Notes: generated by a model not told the origin, from the sequence alone. Shown: positions 14,708-22,554, counted from the stretch's first letter. The stretch is DNA of 22,576 nt from JBCDBY01 sp039182715 (GCA_039182715.1 JBCDBY010000031.1:1-22576), one strand, 5' to 3'. Numbers and translations are program-made.

Positions 14708-15886
14708 GTGGACGCGCCGTACATCGGAGAGATCAACCGCAACGTGCCGGAGGCGCAGCCGGACGAATTCGCGCCGCTCGCGCTCGGTCCGCTGTCGGTC
14801 TGGCCGCCGGTCGTGCTCGCCCCGATGGCCGGCGTGACGAACTACCCGTTCCGACGCATGTGCCGTCGATTCGGCGCCGGCCTCTACGTGAGCGAGATGA
14901 TCACGGCGAAGGGGCTCGTCTACGGCAACGAGAAGACCCTTCACCTCGCCGACTTCGGTCCCGACGAGTCGCCGCGCAGCCTGCAGCTGTACGGCGTCGA
15001 ACCCGACTCGCTGGCGGAGGCGACGCGACGCATCGTCGACGAGGGCCGCGTCGACCATATCGACATGAACTTCGGTTGCCCGGTGCGCAAGGTCACCGCG
15101 AAGGGCGGCGGCGCCGCGATCCCGGCGCGCCCGCGCCTGCTCGCGCGGCTGGTCGGCGCGGTCGTGCGCCACGCCGGCGACGTGCCGGTCACGATCAAGT
15201 TCCGCATGGGCATCGACGAGGACGTGATGACCTACCGGGACGCCGGGCGCGTCGGCGAGGAGCAGGGCTGCGTGGCCGTCGGGCTGCACGCGCGCACCGC
15301 CGCGCAGCTCTACGACGGCGAAGCGCGCTGGGACGCGATCGGCGATCTGAAGAGCCGGCTGTCCATTCCCGTACTCGGCAACGGCGATATCTGGGAGGCG
15401 TACGACGCGCTCCGCATGATGCGCGCGACCGGCTGCGACGGGGTCATCGTCGGACGCGGCTGCCTCGGCCGGCCGTGGCTCTTCCGCGAGCTCGCCGCCG
15501 TCTTCGAGGGCGCATCGCCCCCGAACCCCCCGCGCTTCGGCGAGGTGATCGACACCATGACGGAGCACGCCCGGCTGGTCTGCGACTGGTTCGGCGAGCA
15601 CCGCGGCATGATGATGATGCGCAAGTTCGTCACCTGGTACACGAAGAGCTTCCACGGCTCGGCGGAGCTGCGGCAGACGCTCACGAAGGTACGGACGCTC
15701 GCGGAGCTGGAGGCGGGCGTCGCCGGCGTCGATCGCGACCAGCCCTTCCCGCCCGCCGCCATGCGCGTGAAGCGGGGCAAGCGCAGCGGCGTCCAGAAGG
15801 TCAGCCTGCCGCCGGGCTATCTCGACGACCGCGACGACGACTCCTCGCCCGGCGCGGGAGCCGAAGAGCTCGTGAGCGGCGGTTGA
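14708..15886 (+). CDS. dusB: tRNA-dihydrouridine synthase, DusB type
   Basis: Dus enzymes use FMN and NADPH to reduce uridine to dihydrouridine in tRNA. This 392-residue protein has the family's flavin-binding opening VVLAPMAGVTNYPFRRMC (35-52), SLQLYG (91-96), the active-site segment DMNFGCPVRKVTAKGGGAA (119-137) with Cys124 as the likely proton donor, KFRMG, GLHARTAAQLYDG (proposed phosphate/FMN contacts) and NGDIW...VGRGCLGRPWLF. All key motifs are present. The tail beyond about residue 345 is longer than usual and ends in an acidic, Gly/Ser-rich stretch. The start is a GTG; GGGAG lies only 1 nt upstream, so start choice is not firm. It is the first gene of a plus-strand trio with spacings of 12 and 1 bp. 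Confidence 0.93.
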   Translation: MDAPYIGEINRNVPEAQPDEFAPLALGPLSVWPPVVLAPMAGVTNYPFRRMCRRFGAGLYVSEMITAKGLVYGNEKTLHLADFGPDESPRSLQLYGVEPDSLAEATRRIVDEGRVDHIDMNFGCPVRKVTAKGGGAAIPARPRLLARLVGAVVRHAGDVPVTIKFRMGIDEDVMTYRDAGRVGEEQGCVAVGLHARTAAQLYDGEARWDAIGDLKSRLSIPVLGNGDIWEAYDALRMMRATGCDGVIVGRGCLGRPWLFRELAAVFEGASPPNPPRFGEVIDTMTEHARLVCDWFGEHRGMMMMRKFVTWYTKSFHGSAELRQTLTKVRTLAELEAGVAGVDRDQPFPPAAMRVKRGKRSGVQKVSLPPGYLDDRDDDSSPGAGAEELVSGG

Positions 15887-15892
15887 TACGAT
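15887..15892 (+). promoter_or_regulatory. Candidate -10 element (TACGAT) before the lipoprotein gene
   Basis: TACGAT, preceded by TGA, lies 6 nt before the ATG at 15899. A transcript would begin at or next to the ATG. It overlaps the end of the dusB gene, so internal transcription of the downstream genes is possible. Confidence 0.35.
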
Positions 15893-15898
15893 TGCGCG

Positions 15899-16948
15899 AT
15901 GCCCCGGTTCGCCTCCATCCTCGTCCTCCTCGCCGCCGCTTGCGGATCGTCCAACAAGGACGACCCGTTCTCGGGCGAGTCGCCCGACAAGCTGCTCGAC
16001 ACCCGGGTGACCGGCGCGGAGCTTGCCTACTACAAGGACGGCTTCGCGATCGAGGTGGAAGACGGGTGGCAGCAGAACAAGACGCTGCCGGACGGTATCA
16101 AGCGCCGATTCCAGCAGGGCCAGACCTGGATCCTGCTGCTCGAGCCGATCGTCTTCTCCGACGCTTCGCGCTGGATCGCGCATGGCGCGACGCCGTTCCT
16201 GCCCAACAAGATCGAGCTGCAGGCGGCTCACGACCGGCGCGACGACGACACCGGCGAGGCGCCGCCGCTGCGGCCCGCCATGCTGGTGCTCAAGGGCGTC
16301 CTACCGATCGAGGAGGCGCGCAAGCGTCTGTTCATCGAGCGGCTCGACAAGGACCTCGACATCTCGGAGATCGGTCTGTCGCACGGGCTCAAGGCGGTCG
16401 ATTCCAGCGTCGACCGCGTGGCGCTCGGCCGCGGCATCGAGACCGCCATGCGCATCGCGACCGGCCGACTCGGGACCGAAGCGGGCTCGTCCTCCTACGA
16501 CTGGATGGTGACGCACAAGGACGGCCAACAGGTCGACGATCCCGAGTGGATCGCGGCAATCGACAAGACCGCGGCGGAGCGACGCCCGTATCGCGCGATC
16601 GTGCGCCGCTACCAGCCGGGCGCGAAGAAGCGCGTGAGCTGGTACTCGATTCCCCTCAACGTCGTTCTCGTCTGCTCGCAGATGAAGGTCGAGCCGGCCG
16701 GCTCCGGCATCGCGTGGCAGTGGGAGGGCTTCTGGCTCGGCCGGCTCGGCAAGCCGGAGATCTCGCCCGAGTCGGTCGGCACCCCGACGGTCGCCGTGCG
16801 CTACGCGGAGTTCCGCACCAAGAAGGGCCAGCGGCGCGGCGGCGAGTTCCTCAGTTCATTCTTCAACCCCATCACGCGTACCGGCCGCACCGCCCTCGAC
16901 GAGGTGCGGCGCCGCGGCGAGGACGCGTTCATCCCCACGGCGGATTGA
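15899..16948 (+). CDS. Lipoprotein of unknown function
   Basis: This 349-residue protein has a lipoprotein signal: a hydrophobic stretch then LAAAC, with Cys15 as the predicted lipidated residue, followed by GSSNKDD. The residue after Cys is Gly, so sorting to the outer membrane is possible. I do not recognise the family. The body alternates beta-strand and helix-like stretches: FAIEVEDGWQQNK (49-61), TWILLLEPIVF (76-86), PAMLVLKGVLPIEEARKRLF (125-144), VSWYSIPLNVVLVCSQMKV (246-264), WQWEGFWLG. No catalytic motif stands out. It lies 12 bp after dusB and 1 bp before the dehydrogenase gene, so it is probably co-transcribed with them. Start is set by the lipobox distance. Confidence 0.75.
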   Translation: MPRFASILVLLAAACGSSNKDDPFSGESPDKLLDTRVTGAELAYYKDGFAIEVEDGWQQNKTLPDGIKRRFQQGQTWILLLEPIVFSDASRWIAHGATPFLPNKIELQAAHDRRDDDTGEAPPLRPAMLVLKGVLPIEEARKRLFIERLDKDLDISEIGLSHGLKAVDSSVDRVALGRGIETAMRIATGRLGTEAGSSSYDWMVTHKDGQQVDDPEWIAAIDKTAAERRPYRAIVRRYQPGAKKRVSWYSIPLNVVLVCSQMKVEPAGSGIAWQWEGFWLGRLGKPEISPESVGTPTVAVRYAEFRTKKGQRRGGEFLSSFFNPITRTGRTALDEVRRRGEDAFIPTAD

Positions 16949-16949
16949 C

Positions 16950-17651
16950 ATGCAGTTCGAGAAAAGCACCGCGCTCGTCACGGGCGGATCGACCGGAATC
17001 GGCTACGCCATCGCGGAGTTGCTGCGCGCACGCGGCGCGCACGTAGCGATCACCGCGCGCAACGAGGAAAAGCTGAACGCCGCGGCGGAAGCGCTGGGCT
17101 GCGATGCGGTCGCGGGCGACGTCGGCGACCCGGCCCACGCCGAGGCGGCGGTCGACGCCGTCGTCGCGAAGCACGGGCGCCTCGACCTGCTGGTGAACAA
17201 CGCGGGCTTCGGCCGATTCGCGCCGCTGGTGGACACGAGTCCCGACGACTTCCTCGCCGTGCACCGCACCAACGTGTTCGGCGCGTTCCTCATGGGCCAG
17301 GCCGCGGCGCGCCAGTTCGTCAAGCAGGACCACGGCCATCTCGTGAACATCTCGTCGACGGCCGGCACCAAGGGCTTCGCGGGCGGGACCGCCTACGCGA
17401 GCTCCAAGTTCGCGCTCAAGGGTATGACCGAGTGCTGGCGCGACGAGCTGCGCCGCTCGAACGTGCGCGTCATGCTCGTGAACCCGAGCGAGGTCGTCAC
17501 CAACTTCGCGGCGGCCGCGGGCTACGAGCAGCAGGCGTCGGAGAAGAAGCTGCGCGCACAGGAGATCGCGGATGCGATCGTCGGCGCGTTGGCGGTCGAC
17601 GACCGGGGGTTCATCCCCGAGTTCTCGGTCTTCGCCACGAACCCGTTCTAG
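16950..17651 (+). CDS. Short-chain dehydrogenase/reductase (SDR)
   Basis: This 233-residue oxidoreductase has the full classical SDR set. These are the NAD(P)-binding TGGSTGIG (11-18), the NNAG motif (83-86), the conserved Asn108 (TNVFGAF), the active-site Ser135 or Ser136 in NISST, and YASSK with Tyr149 and Lys153. Arg37 in TARNEE, just after the second strand, favours NADPH. The substrate cannot be told from sequence; the C-terminal loop that defines it is short. The gene starts 1 bp after the stop of the lipoprotein gene. It is followed by the hairpin array at 17655. Confidence 0.93.
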   Translation: MQFEKSTALVTGGSTGIGYAIAELLRARGAHVAITARNEEKLNAAAEALGCDAVAGDVGDPAHAEAAVDAVVAKHGRLDLLVNNAGFGRFAPLVDTSPDDFLAVHRTNVFGAFLMGQAAARQFVKQDHGHLVNISSTAGTKGFAGGTAYASSKFALKGMTECWRDELRRSNVRVMLVNPSEVVTNFAAAAGYEQQASEKKLRAQEIADAIVGALAVDDRGFIPEFSVFATNPF

Positions 17652-17654
17652 ATA

Positions 17655-17745
17655 AGAAGCCTCGCCCGAAGGGGAGCGAGAAATAAAGAAGCCTCCCCCG
17701 AAGGGGAGCGAAAAACAAAGAAGCCTCCCCCGAAGGGGAGGCGGG
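17655..17745 (-). repeat. Tandem array of three terminator-like hairpins
   Basis: A 32-bp unit beginning AGAAGCCTC is repeated at 17655-17686, 17687-17718 and (partial) 17719-17745. Each holds a GC-rich stem; the third is perfect, GCCTCCCC-CGAA-GGGGAGGC (17723-17742). Read on the minus strand the loop is TTCG and each stem is followed by a T-rich tail (e.g. TTCTTTGTTTTT). This is the layout of a Rho-independent terminator. On the plus strand the tails are A-rich, so the array does not terminate the SDR gene. It could block transcription entering from the right, or be a dispersed repeat. Confidence 0.65.
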
Positions 17746-17876
17746 CATGCGGACCGCGTCGATCGACCCCGGCTCGGATTGGCGTAGGGAAGAGGATGGG
17801 AAGATGCGTCGGGATCGTGGATCCCGGGTGCCGGGGCGACTCTCTCGGACGCGGCCGTTCTTGCAAAGATCAAGCA

Positions 17877-17981
17877 CTGGGGTTCACGCCGGCGGGCCGA
17901 AGCCCGGATGCGTGGGTGTCGTTCGTGGAGATGACCGGCGTGTCCCAGCAAAGACACGGTTCCGGCCGATCGAGGCCGAAC
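17877..17981 (+). ncRNA. Possible structured RNA or leader element upstream of the cytochrome gene
   Basis: CTGGG (17877-17881) pairs with CCCAG (17944-17948), then after a small internal loop ACGCCGG (17886-17892) pairs with CCGGCGT (17935-17941), 12 pairs in all. The hairpin CGGGC-CGAA-GCCCG (17893-17906) stacks directly inside. A second hairpin, GTGTC/GACAC (17940-17957), uses bases of the long stem, so the two folds exclude each other. A third, CGGCC-GATCGA-GGCCG (17963-17978), follows with 3 extra pairs. I do not match it to any RNA class I know. In GC-rich DNA some pairing is expected by chance. Confidence 0.35.
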
Positions 17982-18038
17982 TTGAGGAAATCCCCGGGTC
18001 CCGCATCCGTCGGGGCCCTGCCCGGCGTATTTCTCGAT

Positions 18039-19361
18039 GTGAGGCTGGTTTTCGGACTTCTCCTGGTGACCGCGTCGGTGCTCGGCGCGGCGCGCGTAGG
18101 CGACCCCGCCAAGGGGTATCGCCACCTCACGGAGAAGGCCTACCTCCAGCCGGACTTCGACCAGGAGACGTTCGACGCCGTCTGGCAAGTGTGGCCCGAG
18201 CCGTTGCGCACCCAGGCGGAGAAGGCATCCCCGGACGAGCGGCGCCGCATGGCGTTCGAGCGCTACGGCCTCACCGACCGGGGCGACGGCAAGCCGCTGC
18301 AGTACGTCGTCACCGAGGACGGGGGCTGGGTGATGAACTGCTTCGCGTGCCACGGCGGACAGGTCGCCGGTCGCTCCATGCCCGGGCTGCCCAACTCCAA
18401 CTTCGCGATGGAGTCGCTCGCCATCGACATGCGCAAGACGAAGCTGAAGCTCGGCAAGACACTCAGCCGCATCGACGTCGGTCAGCTGTTCATTCCGTAC
18501 GGCACCACGCACGGCACGACCAACGCGGTCGTCTTCTCGATCGCGCTCGCCGACCTGCGCGACAAGGACCTCAACGTGCTCAAGCGGCCGAGCCGGCCGT
18601 TCCTCAAGCACCACGACCTCGACGCGCCGCCGTGGTGGCACTTCAAACGGCGGCCGCAGCTCTACATCGACGGTCTCGTCGAGAAGGGCCACCGCTCGCT
18701 GATGCAGTTCCTGATGGTGCCGAAGAACGACGCGGCGCAGTTCCGGGAGTGGGAACAGGACTTTGTCGACGTGGCCGCCTACCTCTCTTCGATCGAGGCG
18801 CCGAAGTGGCCGTGGGATGTCGACACCAAGCTCGTCGAGGAGGGCCGGAAGGTCTACCGCGCGAACTGCGCGGAGTGCCACGGCACCGAGACCCGCTACC
18901 CCAATCGCATGGTGCCGCTCGACGACATCGGGACCGACCCCGTGCGACTGAAGGCGATCTCGCAGGAGCAGCGCAAGCGCTTCAGCGAAAACTGGTTCTC
19001 GCATTACGGCAAGAAGAAGGTCACGCTGGAGCCGGACGGCTACATCGCGCCGCCGCTGGACGGCATCTGGGCCAGCGCCCCCTACTTCCACAACGGATCG
19101 GTGCCGACGCTGTGGCACGTGCTGCACCCCGAGCAGCGGCCGGTGGTCTGGCGACGCAGCTACGACGGCTACGATCGCGAGAAGGTCGGCCTCGAGGTGG
19201 AGACGTTCGAGGAGGTCCCCGAGGACGCGCGTCACCACTGGGACAAGCGTTCCTACTTCGATACGCGCGCCCACTCCAAGAGCGCCAAGGGTCACGACTA
19301 CCCGTCGCTGCTGAGTGCCGCCGAGAGGCGCGCGCTGCTCGAGTACCTGAAGACGCGATAG
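18039..19361 (+). CDS. Diheme c-type cytochrome, RoxA/cytochrome c peroxidase-like
   Basis: This 440-residue protein should be exported and carry two covalent hemes. The start is set at GTG 18039, because a signal peptide follows at once (MRLVFGLLLVTASVLGAAR). Heme sites are CFACH (101-105) and CAECH (277-281). The stretch YIAPPLDGIWASAPYFHNGS (335-354), followed by VPTLWHVLHPEQRP, is a hallmark of RoxA-like and some bacterial diheme cytochromes. RoxA enzymes cleave polyisoprene using O2, whereas related proteins act as peroxidases or electron carriers, so the reaction is open. It is shorter than RoxA (about 650-700 residues). The upstream in-frame extension is not plausible coding sequence. 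The gene appears to be monocistronic. Confidence 0.82.
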   Translation: MRLVFGLLLVTASVLGAARVGDPAKGYRHLTEKAYLQPDFDQETFDAVWQVWPEPLRTQAEKASPDERRRMAFERYGLTDRGDGKPLQYVVTEDGGWVMNCFACHGGQVAGRSMPGLPNSNFAMESLAIDMRKTKLKLGKTLSRIDVGQLFIPYGTTHGTTNAVVFSIALADLRDKDLNVLKRPSRPFLKHHDLDAPPWWHFKRRPQLYIDGLVEKGHRSLMQFLMVPKNDAAQFREWEQDFVDVAAYLSSIEAPKWPWDVDTKLVEEGRKVYRANCAECHGTETRYPNRMVPLDDIGTDPVRLKAISQEQRKRFSENWFSHYGKKKVTLEPDGYIAPPLDGIWASAPYFHNGSVPTLWHVLHPEQRPVVWRRSYDGYDREKVGLEVETFEEVPEDARHHWDKRSYFDTRAHSKSAKGHDYPSLLSAAERRALLEYLKTR

Positions 19362-19379
19362 CACGTTCGCGGACCGGGA

Positions 19380-19560
19380 GGAGGCGGAGAGCGCTGAGTT
19401 TCAGCGCTGAGATCGCCGAGGATCCGCGGAGAGCGCGGAGAGGGAACGAAAGGGCATCGAGGGTGACTCCGTTGCCCAATCAATTCATCCTCCGCGTATT
19501 CCGCGAGCACTCCGCGAACTCCGCGCTGAAACTCCGCGATCTCCCGTGCCTCTCTCCCTC
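19380..19560. repeat. Mirrored TCCGCG-rich repeat
   Basis: In the right half TCCGCG occurs at 19491, 19500, 19511, 19520 and 19533. In the left half its complement CGCGGA occurs at 19424 and 19433. The 20-mers at 19391-19410 and 19519-19538 are reverse complements in 18 of 20 positions. The left half also carries a perfect 8-bp hairpin, AGCGCTGA-GTT-TCAGCGCT (19389-19407). Together they could form one long imperfect stem between the cytochrome and GH26 genes. It may be a terminator or a dispersed repeat. Confidence 0.6.
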
Positions 19561-19633
19561 ATCAAGAGTACGCGCTCCAAAACGTGACCGGTTTGGACCA
19601 CCCAGATCCCCCAGAAGCATGTGCGATGCGAGC

Positions 19634-19639
19634 TAAACT
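19634..19639 (+). promoter_or_regulatory. Candidate -10 element (TAAACT) for the GH26 gene
   Basis: TAAACT lies 7 nt before the ATG at 19647, so the mRNA would be leaderless or nearly so. The hexamer is identical to that before the ABC operon. No Shine-Dalgarno sequence is visible in front of the ATG. Confidence 0.35.
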
Positions 19640-19646
19640 CGTTCGG

Positions 19647-20612
19647 ATGCGTTGGACATGCGCGATCCTTCTGCTCGCCGCGTGCAGCACGAAGACCGAG
19701 GAGCCGGTGCGGACCGCGGCGGCGGACGTGCCGTGGCAAGGCGACTGGGGGCTCTACCAGATCTGCTGGGGCCGCCGCTTCGAGCCGATGCTCGAGGAGC
19801 AGCTGCCCAAGTTCGCCACGACGCCGCGCTACATCATGTTCTATCGCGACCTGGGGCGGCCGTTCCCGCAGTTCCAGATCGACATCATCCACGAGAAGAA
19901 GGCGACGCCGATCATCTCTCTGGAGCTCTGGCAGTGGACGCGCGGACGCGCACGCGAGCGCAAGTACCTGCCGGAGATCAACCGCGGGGAGTGGGATGCG
20001 TTCTTCCGCAGTTGGGGTGAGGCGGCGAAGAAGGACGGTCGACCCGTGCTGCTGCGCTTCGGCTTCGAGATGAACGGTGACTGGTTCAGCTGGTCGCTGG
20101 ACCCCGAGGGTTTCATCCGTGCCTGGAAGCGGGCGCATCGCATCATCCACACCGAGGTCGGCGCCCGGAACGTGCAGTGGGTCTGGGCGCCGAACGTCGT
20201 GAGCATTCCCGACACGCCGGCCAACAACATGCACAAGTACTACCCCGGCGACGCGGTCGTCGACTGGGTGGGACTGGACGGCTACAACTTCGGCGACGAA
20301 CACAGCGAGTGGCACAAGTGGCAGTCGTTCGAGTCGATTTTCGACGTCATCCTCGACGACTTCGAAGCGCGCTACGAGAACAAGCCGATCATGATCGCCG
20401 AAACCGGCAGCGCGCCCGGCAAGGGCAAACAGCGCCAGACCTGGATTCGCGACGCGCACGCCTACCTCGCCGCGCGGCCGCGCGTGAAGGCGCTCGTCTG
20501 GTTCCACTACGACAAGCGCCGCGAGAACGAACCCGACTGGCGCATCGACGCGACGCCGGAGAGCCTGCGGGCGTTCAACGAGACGTTTGCGGCGCCGCGT
20601 TCCGCGGAGTGA
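19647..20612 (+). CDS. Lipoprotein glycoside hydrolase, GH26 (beta-mannanase) type
   Basis: This 321-residue protein has a short lipoprotein signal, MRWTCAILLLAAC, with Cys13 as the lipidation site. The rest is a (beta/alpha)8 domain of the GH26 family, most members of which cleave beta-mannan or related glucans. Key signs are LLRFGFEMNGDWFSWS (135-150) with Glu141 as likely acid/base, VWAPN (179-183), YYPGDAVVDWVGLDGYNFG (198-216), and KPIMIAETGS (246-255) with Glu252 as likely nucleophile. The start is chosen for the lipobox; an in-frame ATG at 19584 adds a poor extension. It likely sits on the envelope and acts on extracellular polysaccharide. Its 3' end overlaps the convergent metallophosphatase gene by 38 bp. 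Confidence 0.85.
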   Translation: MRWTCAILLLAACSTKTEEPVRTAAADVPWQGDWGLYQICWGRRFEPMLEEQLPKFATTPRYIMFYRDLGRPFPQFQIDIIHEKKATPIISLELWQWTRGRARERKYLPEINRGEWDAFFRSWGEAAKKDGRPVLLRFGFEMNGDWFSWSLDPEGFIRAWKRAHRIIHTEVGARNVQWVWAPNVVSIPDTPANNMHKYYPGDAVVDWVGLDGYNFGDEHSEWHKWQSFESIFDVILDDFEARYENKPIMIAETGSAPGKGKQRQTWIRDAHAYLAARPRVKALVWFHYDKRRENEPDWRIDATPESLRAFNETFAAPRSAE

Positions 20613-22554
20613 TCGAAACGGGCCCGCGCGGCACGCCGTGCACGCGCTTGGGCGAGTGGTCGGGGTATAGCGTGCCGACGAGGCGATCGAAATGCATGAG
20701 CAGCAGCGTGTCGTCATCGGGCGCGAAGCGCGCCTGCGGCTCGAACGACTCGCCCTCGTAGCGAGCAACCTTCGAAACGCGCACCTCGTCGATCCATCCG
20801 GGCAGCGAAGAGCCGGGCCGTCCGTTGCGATCGGGGTCGGCGCCGATCAGGAAGGGCAGCGCGTTGCGCGTGCGCTTGCCTTCGGCCGCCTTGCGCCCGG
20901 TCAGCTTCCCGTTCACGTAGATGCGCACCTCGCTCCCGTCGAAGACGCCCGCGACGTGGATCCACTCCCCCACCGCGATCTTTCCCTCGCGGGAGCGCGC
21001 GCGCTGGTACTTGCCGTCGAGATGCACCTCGAACGAAGGCGTGCCCTCGTAAAGGAAGAGCCCGAACTCCGAGCGTTCCGTCTTGGCCAGTACGCCGATG
21101 CGGCGCGGCAGCTTCTCCGCCTTGACCCAGCCCTCGACCGTGAATGGTCCGTCCGGCACGAACAGCAGCGAGGGCGGGATGCGGACCGCCGCGCGATCGC
21201 TTCCCAGCCGCAGCGCGTGGTCGGTGCCCCCGGTCCAGAACGCATCGTCGAGTCCGACCAGCCGCAGTCGTGCCGGCAGCGCACGCGTCGGCATCGTGAC
21301 GCGCTGCGTCGGACCGAGGTAATCGACGTCGAGCGCGAACCGCGGCGGCCGGATGGTGCCGCGCGGCAGGCGCGCGTACCGGAACCGGAACGCGCGCGAG
21401 GCGCCCGGCTCGAGCCGTGCGTGCGCGTGGTCGGGCGTGAACCACCAGGCGCGATCCTCCCGTTCCGTGCCGAGCACGACGTCGATCGGCCGCTTGGTGG
21501 GATTCGTCACCTTGATGGCGTACTCGCCTTCGCTGTCTCCCTTCGGCGAAATCCGCACCACCCCGTCGTGCTCGACGGCCAGCGATCGCAACGCGTCGAC
21601 CTCGGCCCAGTGCGCGGGCGTCATCGCCTTCGGGTCGAGCGTCGCGCCGACCGGGATGGTGGCGTAGCTCACGCGGTCCTTGCGCACGGTCACCACGTTG
21701 AAGTGGTTGAGCCAACCGGTGCCCTGCTGCAGGTAGGGCGTGTGTCCGCCGACGACCGACATCGTCATGTAGTCGATGCCGTCGCGCTTGCCGTCGTAGC
21801 GGCGCCGGTGGATGTGGCCGGCGATCACCGCGCGCACGTTGCCGTTCGCCTTGAGCAGGCCATGCACCGCGTCCCAGTTGCCGTCGGGGTAGAAATCCGA
21901 GATCCAGCGCGGATGGTGCAGGAAGACGAAGACGTGTCGCGCGTCCTTCGCCTTCTCGAGCGTCGCGCGAAGCCACGTGAGCTGCGCTTCGCTCATGCGA
22001 TTGACCTTGCCGTTGCGCCAGCCCTTGCGGTTCTTCGCGCGATCGCCCTCGTCGCTGTAGAGCACGACGAACACGCAGCCCTTGTGGCGGAACGAGTACC
22101 AGAGCGGCCCGAACTGCTGCTCGTAGTTGGCTTCGTGATGGCCCTCCGGCGGCTTGCCGCCGCGCCAGTAGATGTCGTGGTTGCCCGCGACCGGGTACCA
22201 CGGCATGGCGAGGCGCCCCATGATCGCGCGATACTCCTTCGCCTCGGCGAGCCACTCTTCGGTGCGGTTGTAGCCGTTGATCAGGTCACCCACGGTCATG
22301 ACCAGATCGGGGTCGAGAAGATTGGTATCGCGCACCGCCTGCCGGAGCACCGCGACGCCCTCGGGACGACCGCCGGTGCGGTCGCCGAAGACGGCAAAGT
22401 GGAAGACGTCGTCCCCCTTCGGCAGCGGCAGCACGCGGGCGCCCGGACGCGATGTTTCGACCGTCGGCGGGTCGGCGTGCGAGATCGAAGCCGGCAGGCA
22501 GACGAGGGCCAGCAGAAGCGGGATCGAACACGGGAGCCGACGAACGAGGCGCAT
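20575..22554 (-). CDS. Exported metallophosphatase with C-terminal LamG domain
   Basis: This 659-residue protein has a signal peptide ending near Ala27 (LPASISHA). Residues 50-260 form a calcineurin-like metallophosphatase with all metal-binding motifs: FGDRTGG (56-62, Asp58), GDLIN (89-93), GNHD (124-127), HHP (213-215) and GHIHRRR (246-252). Residues about 340-425 look like an Ig-like beta domain. Residues 445-625 are a LamG/concanavalin-like domain: FTVEGWVKAE (471-480), WIHVAGVFDGSEVRIYVNG (531-549) and WIDEVRVSKVARYEG (587-601). Such enzymes hydrolyse phosphomono- or diesters outside the cytoplasm, with LamG probably binding glycans or the cell surface. The start at 22554 is preferred over 22569 because the Arg-rich signal n-region begins there. 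Confidence 0.9.
   Translation of the reverse strand: MRLVRRLPCSIPLLLALVCLPASISHADPPTVETSRPGARVLPLPKGDDVFHFAVFGDRTGGRPEGVAVLRQAVRDTNLLDPDLVMTVGDLINGYNRTEEWLAEAKEYRAIMGRLAMPWYPVAGNHDIYWRGGKPPEGHHEANYEQQFGPLWYSFRHKGCVFVVLYSDEGDRAKNRKGWRNGKVNRMSEAQLTWLRATLEKAKDARHVFVFLHHPRWISDFYPDGNWDAVHGLLKANGNVRAVIAGHIHRRRYDGKRDGIDYMTMSVVGGHTPYLQQGTGWLNHFNVVTVRKDRVSYATIPVGATLDPKAMTPAHWAEVDALRSLAVEHDGVVRISPKGDSEGEYAIKVTNPTKRPIDVVLGTEREDRAWWFTPDHAHARLEPGASRAFRFRYARLPRGTIRPPRFALDVDYLGPTQRVTMPTRALPARLRLVGLDDAFWTGGTDHALRLGSDRAAVRIPPSLLFVPDGPFTVEGWVKAEKLPRRIGVLAKTERSEFGLFLYEGTPSFEVHLDGKYQRARSREGKIAVGEWIHVAGVFDGSEVRIYVNGKLTGRKAAEGKRTRNALPFLIGADPDRNGRPGSSLPGWIDEVRVSKVARYEGESFEPQARFAPDDDTLLLMHFDRLVGTLYPDHSPKRVHGVPRGPVSITPRNAAPQTSR

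Larger units (their letters stand above)
17652..18038. other. 387-bp gene-free stretch with dense secondary structure
   Basis: The only plus-strand frame entering the cytochrome gene from here reads as a low-quality Arg/Gly/Ser/Pro-rich sequence with scattered Cys, unlike the domains after it, so I treat it as untranslated. The stretch contains the tandem hairpin array (17655-17745), a perfect GGGATC-GTG-GATCCC hairpin (17811-17825) and the possible structured RNA (17877-17981). The last 10 bp contain a candidate -10 (TATTTC at 18028-18033) for the cytochrome gene. Confidence 0.55.

Noticed and set aside
12222..14837. Long plus-strand open frame opposite the 1028-residue exported protein
   Set aside because: It reads as an Arg/His/Ala-rich, low-complexity product with no signal peptide or domain, whereas the minus-strand frame has a signal peptide, structured domains and a stop that pairs well with its neighbour. 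Long antisense frames are common in high-GC DNA.
17655..17745. CRISPR array
   Set aside because: The 32-bp units abut each other without spacers and carry T-tailed hairpins; no cas gene is present.
17877..17981. Known riboswitch (c-di-GMP, cobalamin, SAM, TPP, fluoride, ZTP) before the cytochrome gene
   Set aside because: None of the conserved core sequences I know for these classes is present.
17796..18038. N-terminal extension of the cytochrome to 17796
   Set aside because: The extra 81 residues are Arg/Gly/Ser/Pro-rich and precede a clean signal peptide; an exported protein should not carry them.
16929..19364. Minus-strand open frame of 811 codons crossing the SDR and cytochrome genes
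   Set aside because: It runs through the hairpin array and the antisense of two clear genes and has no recognisable domain.
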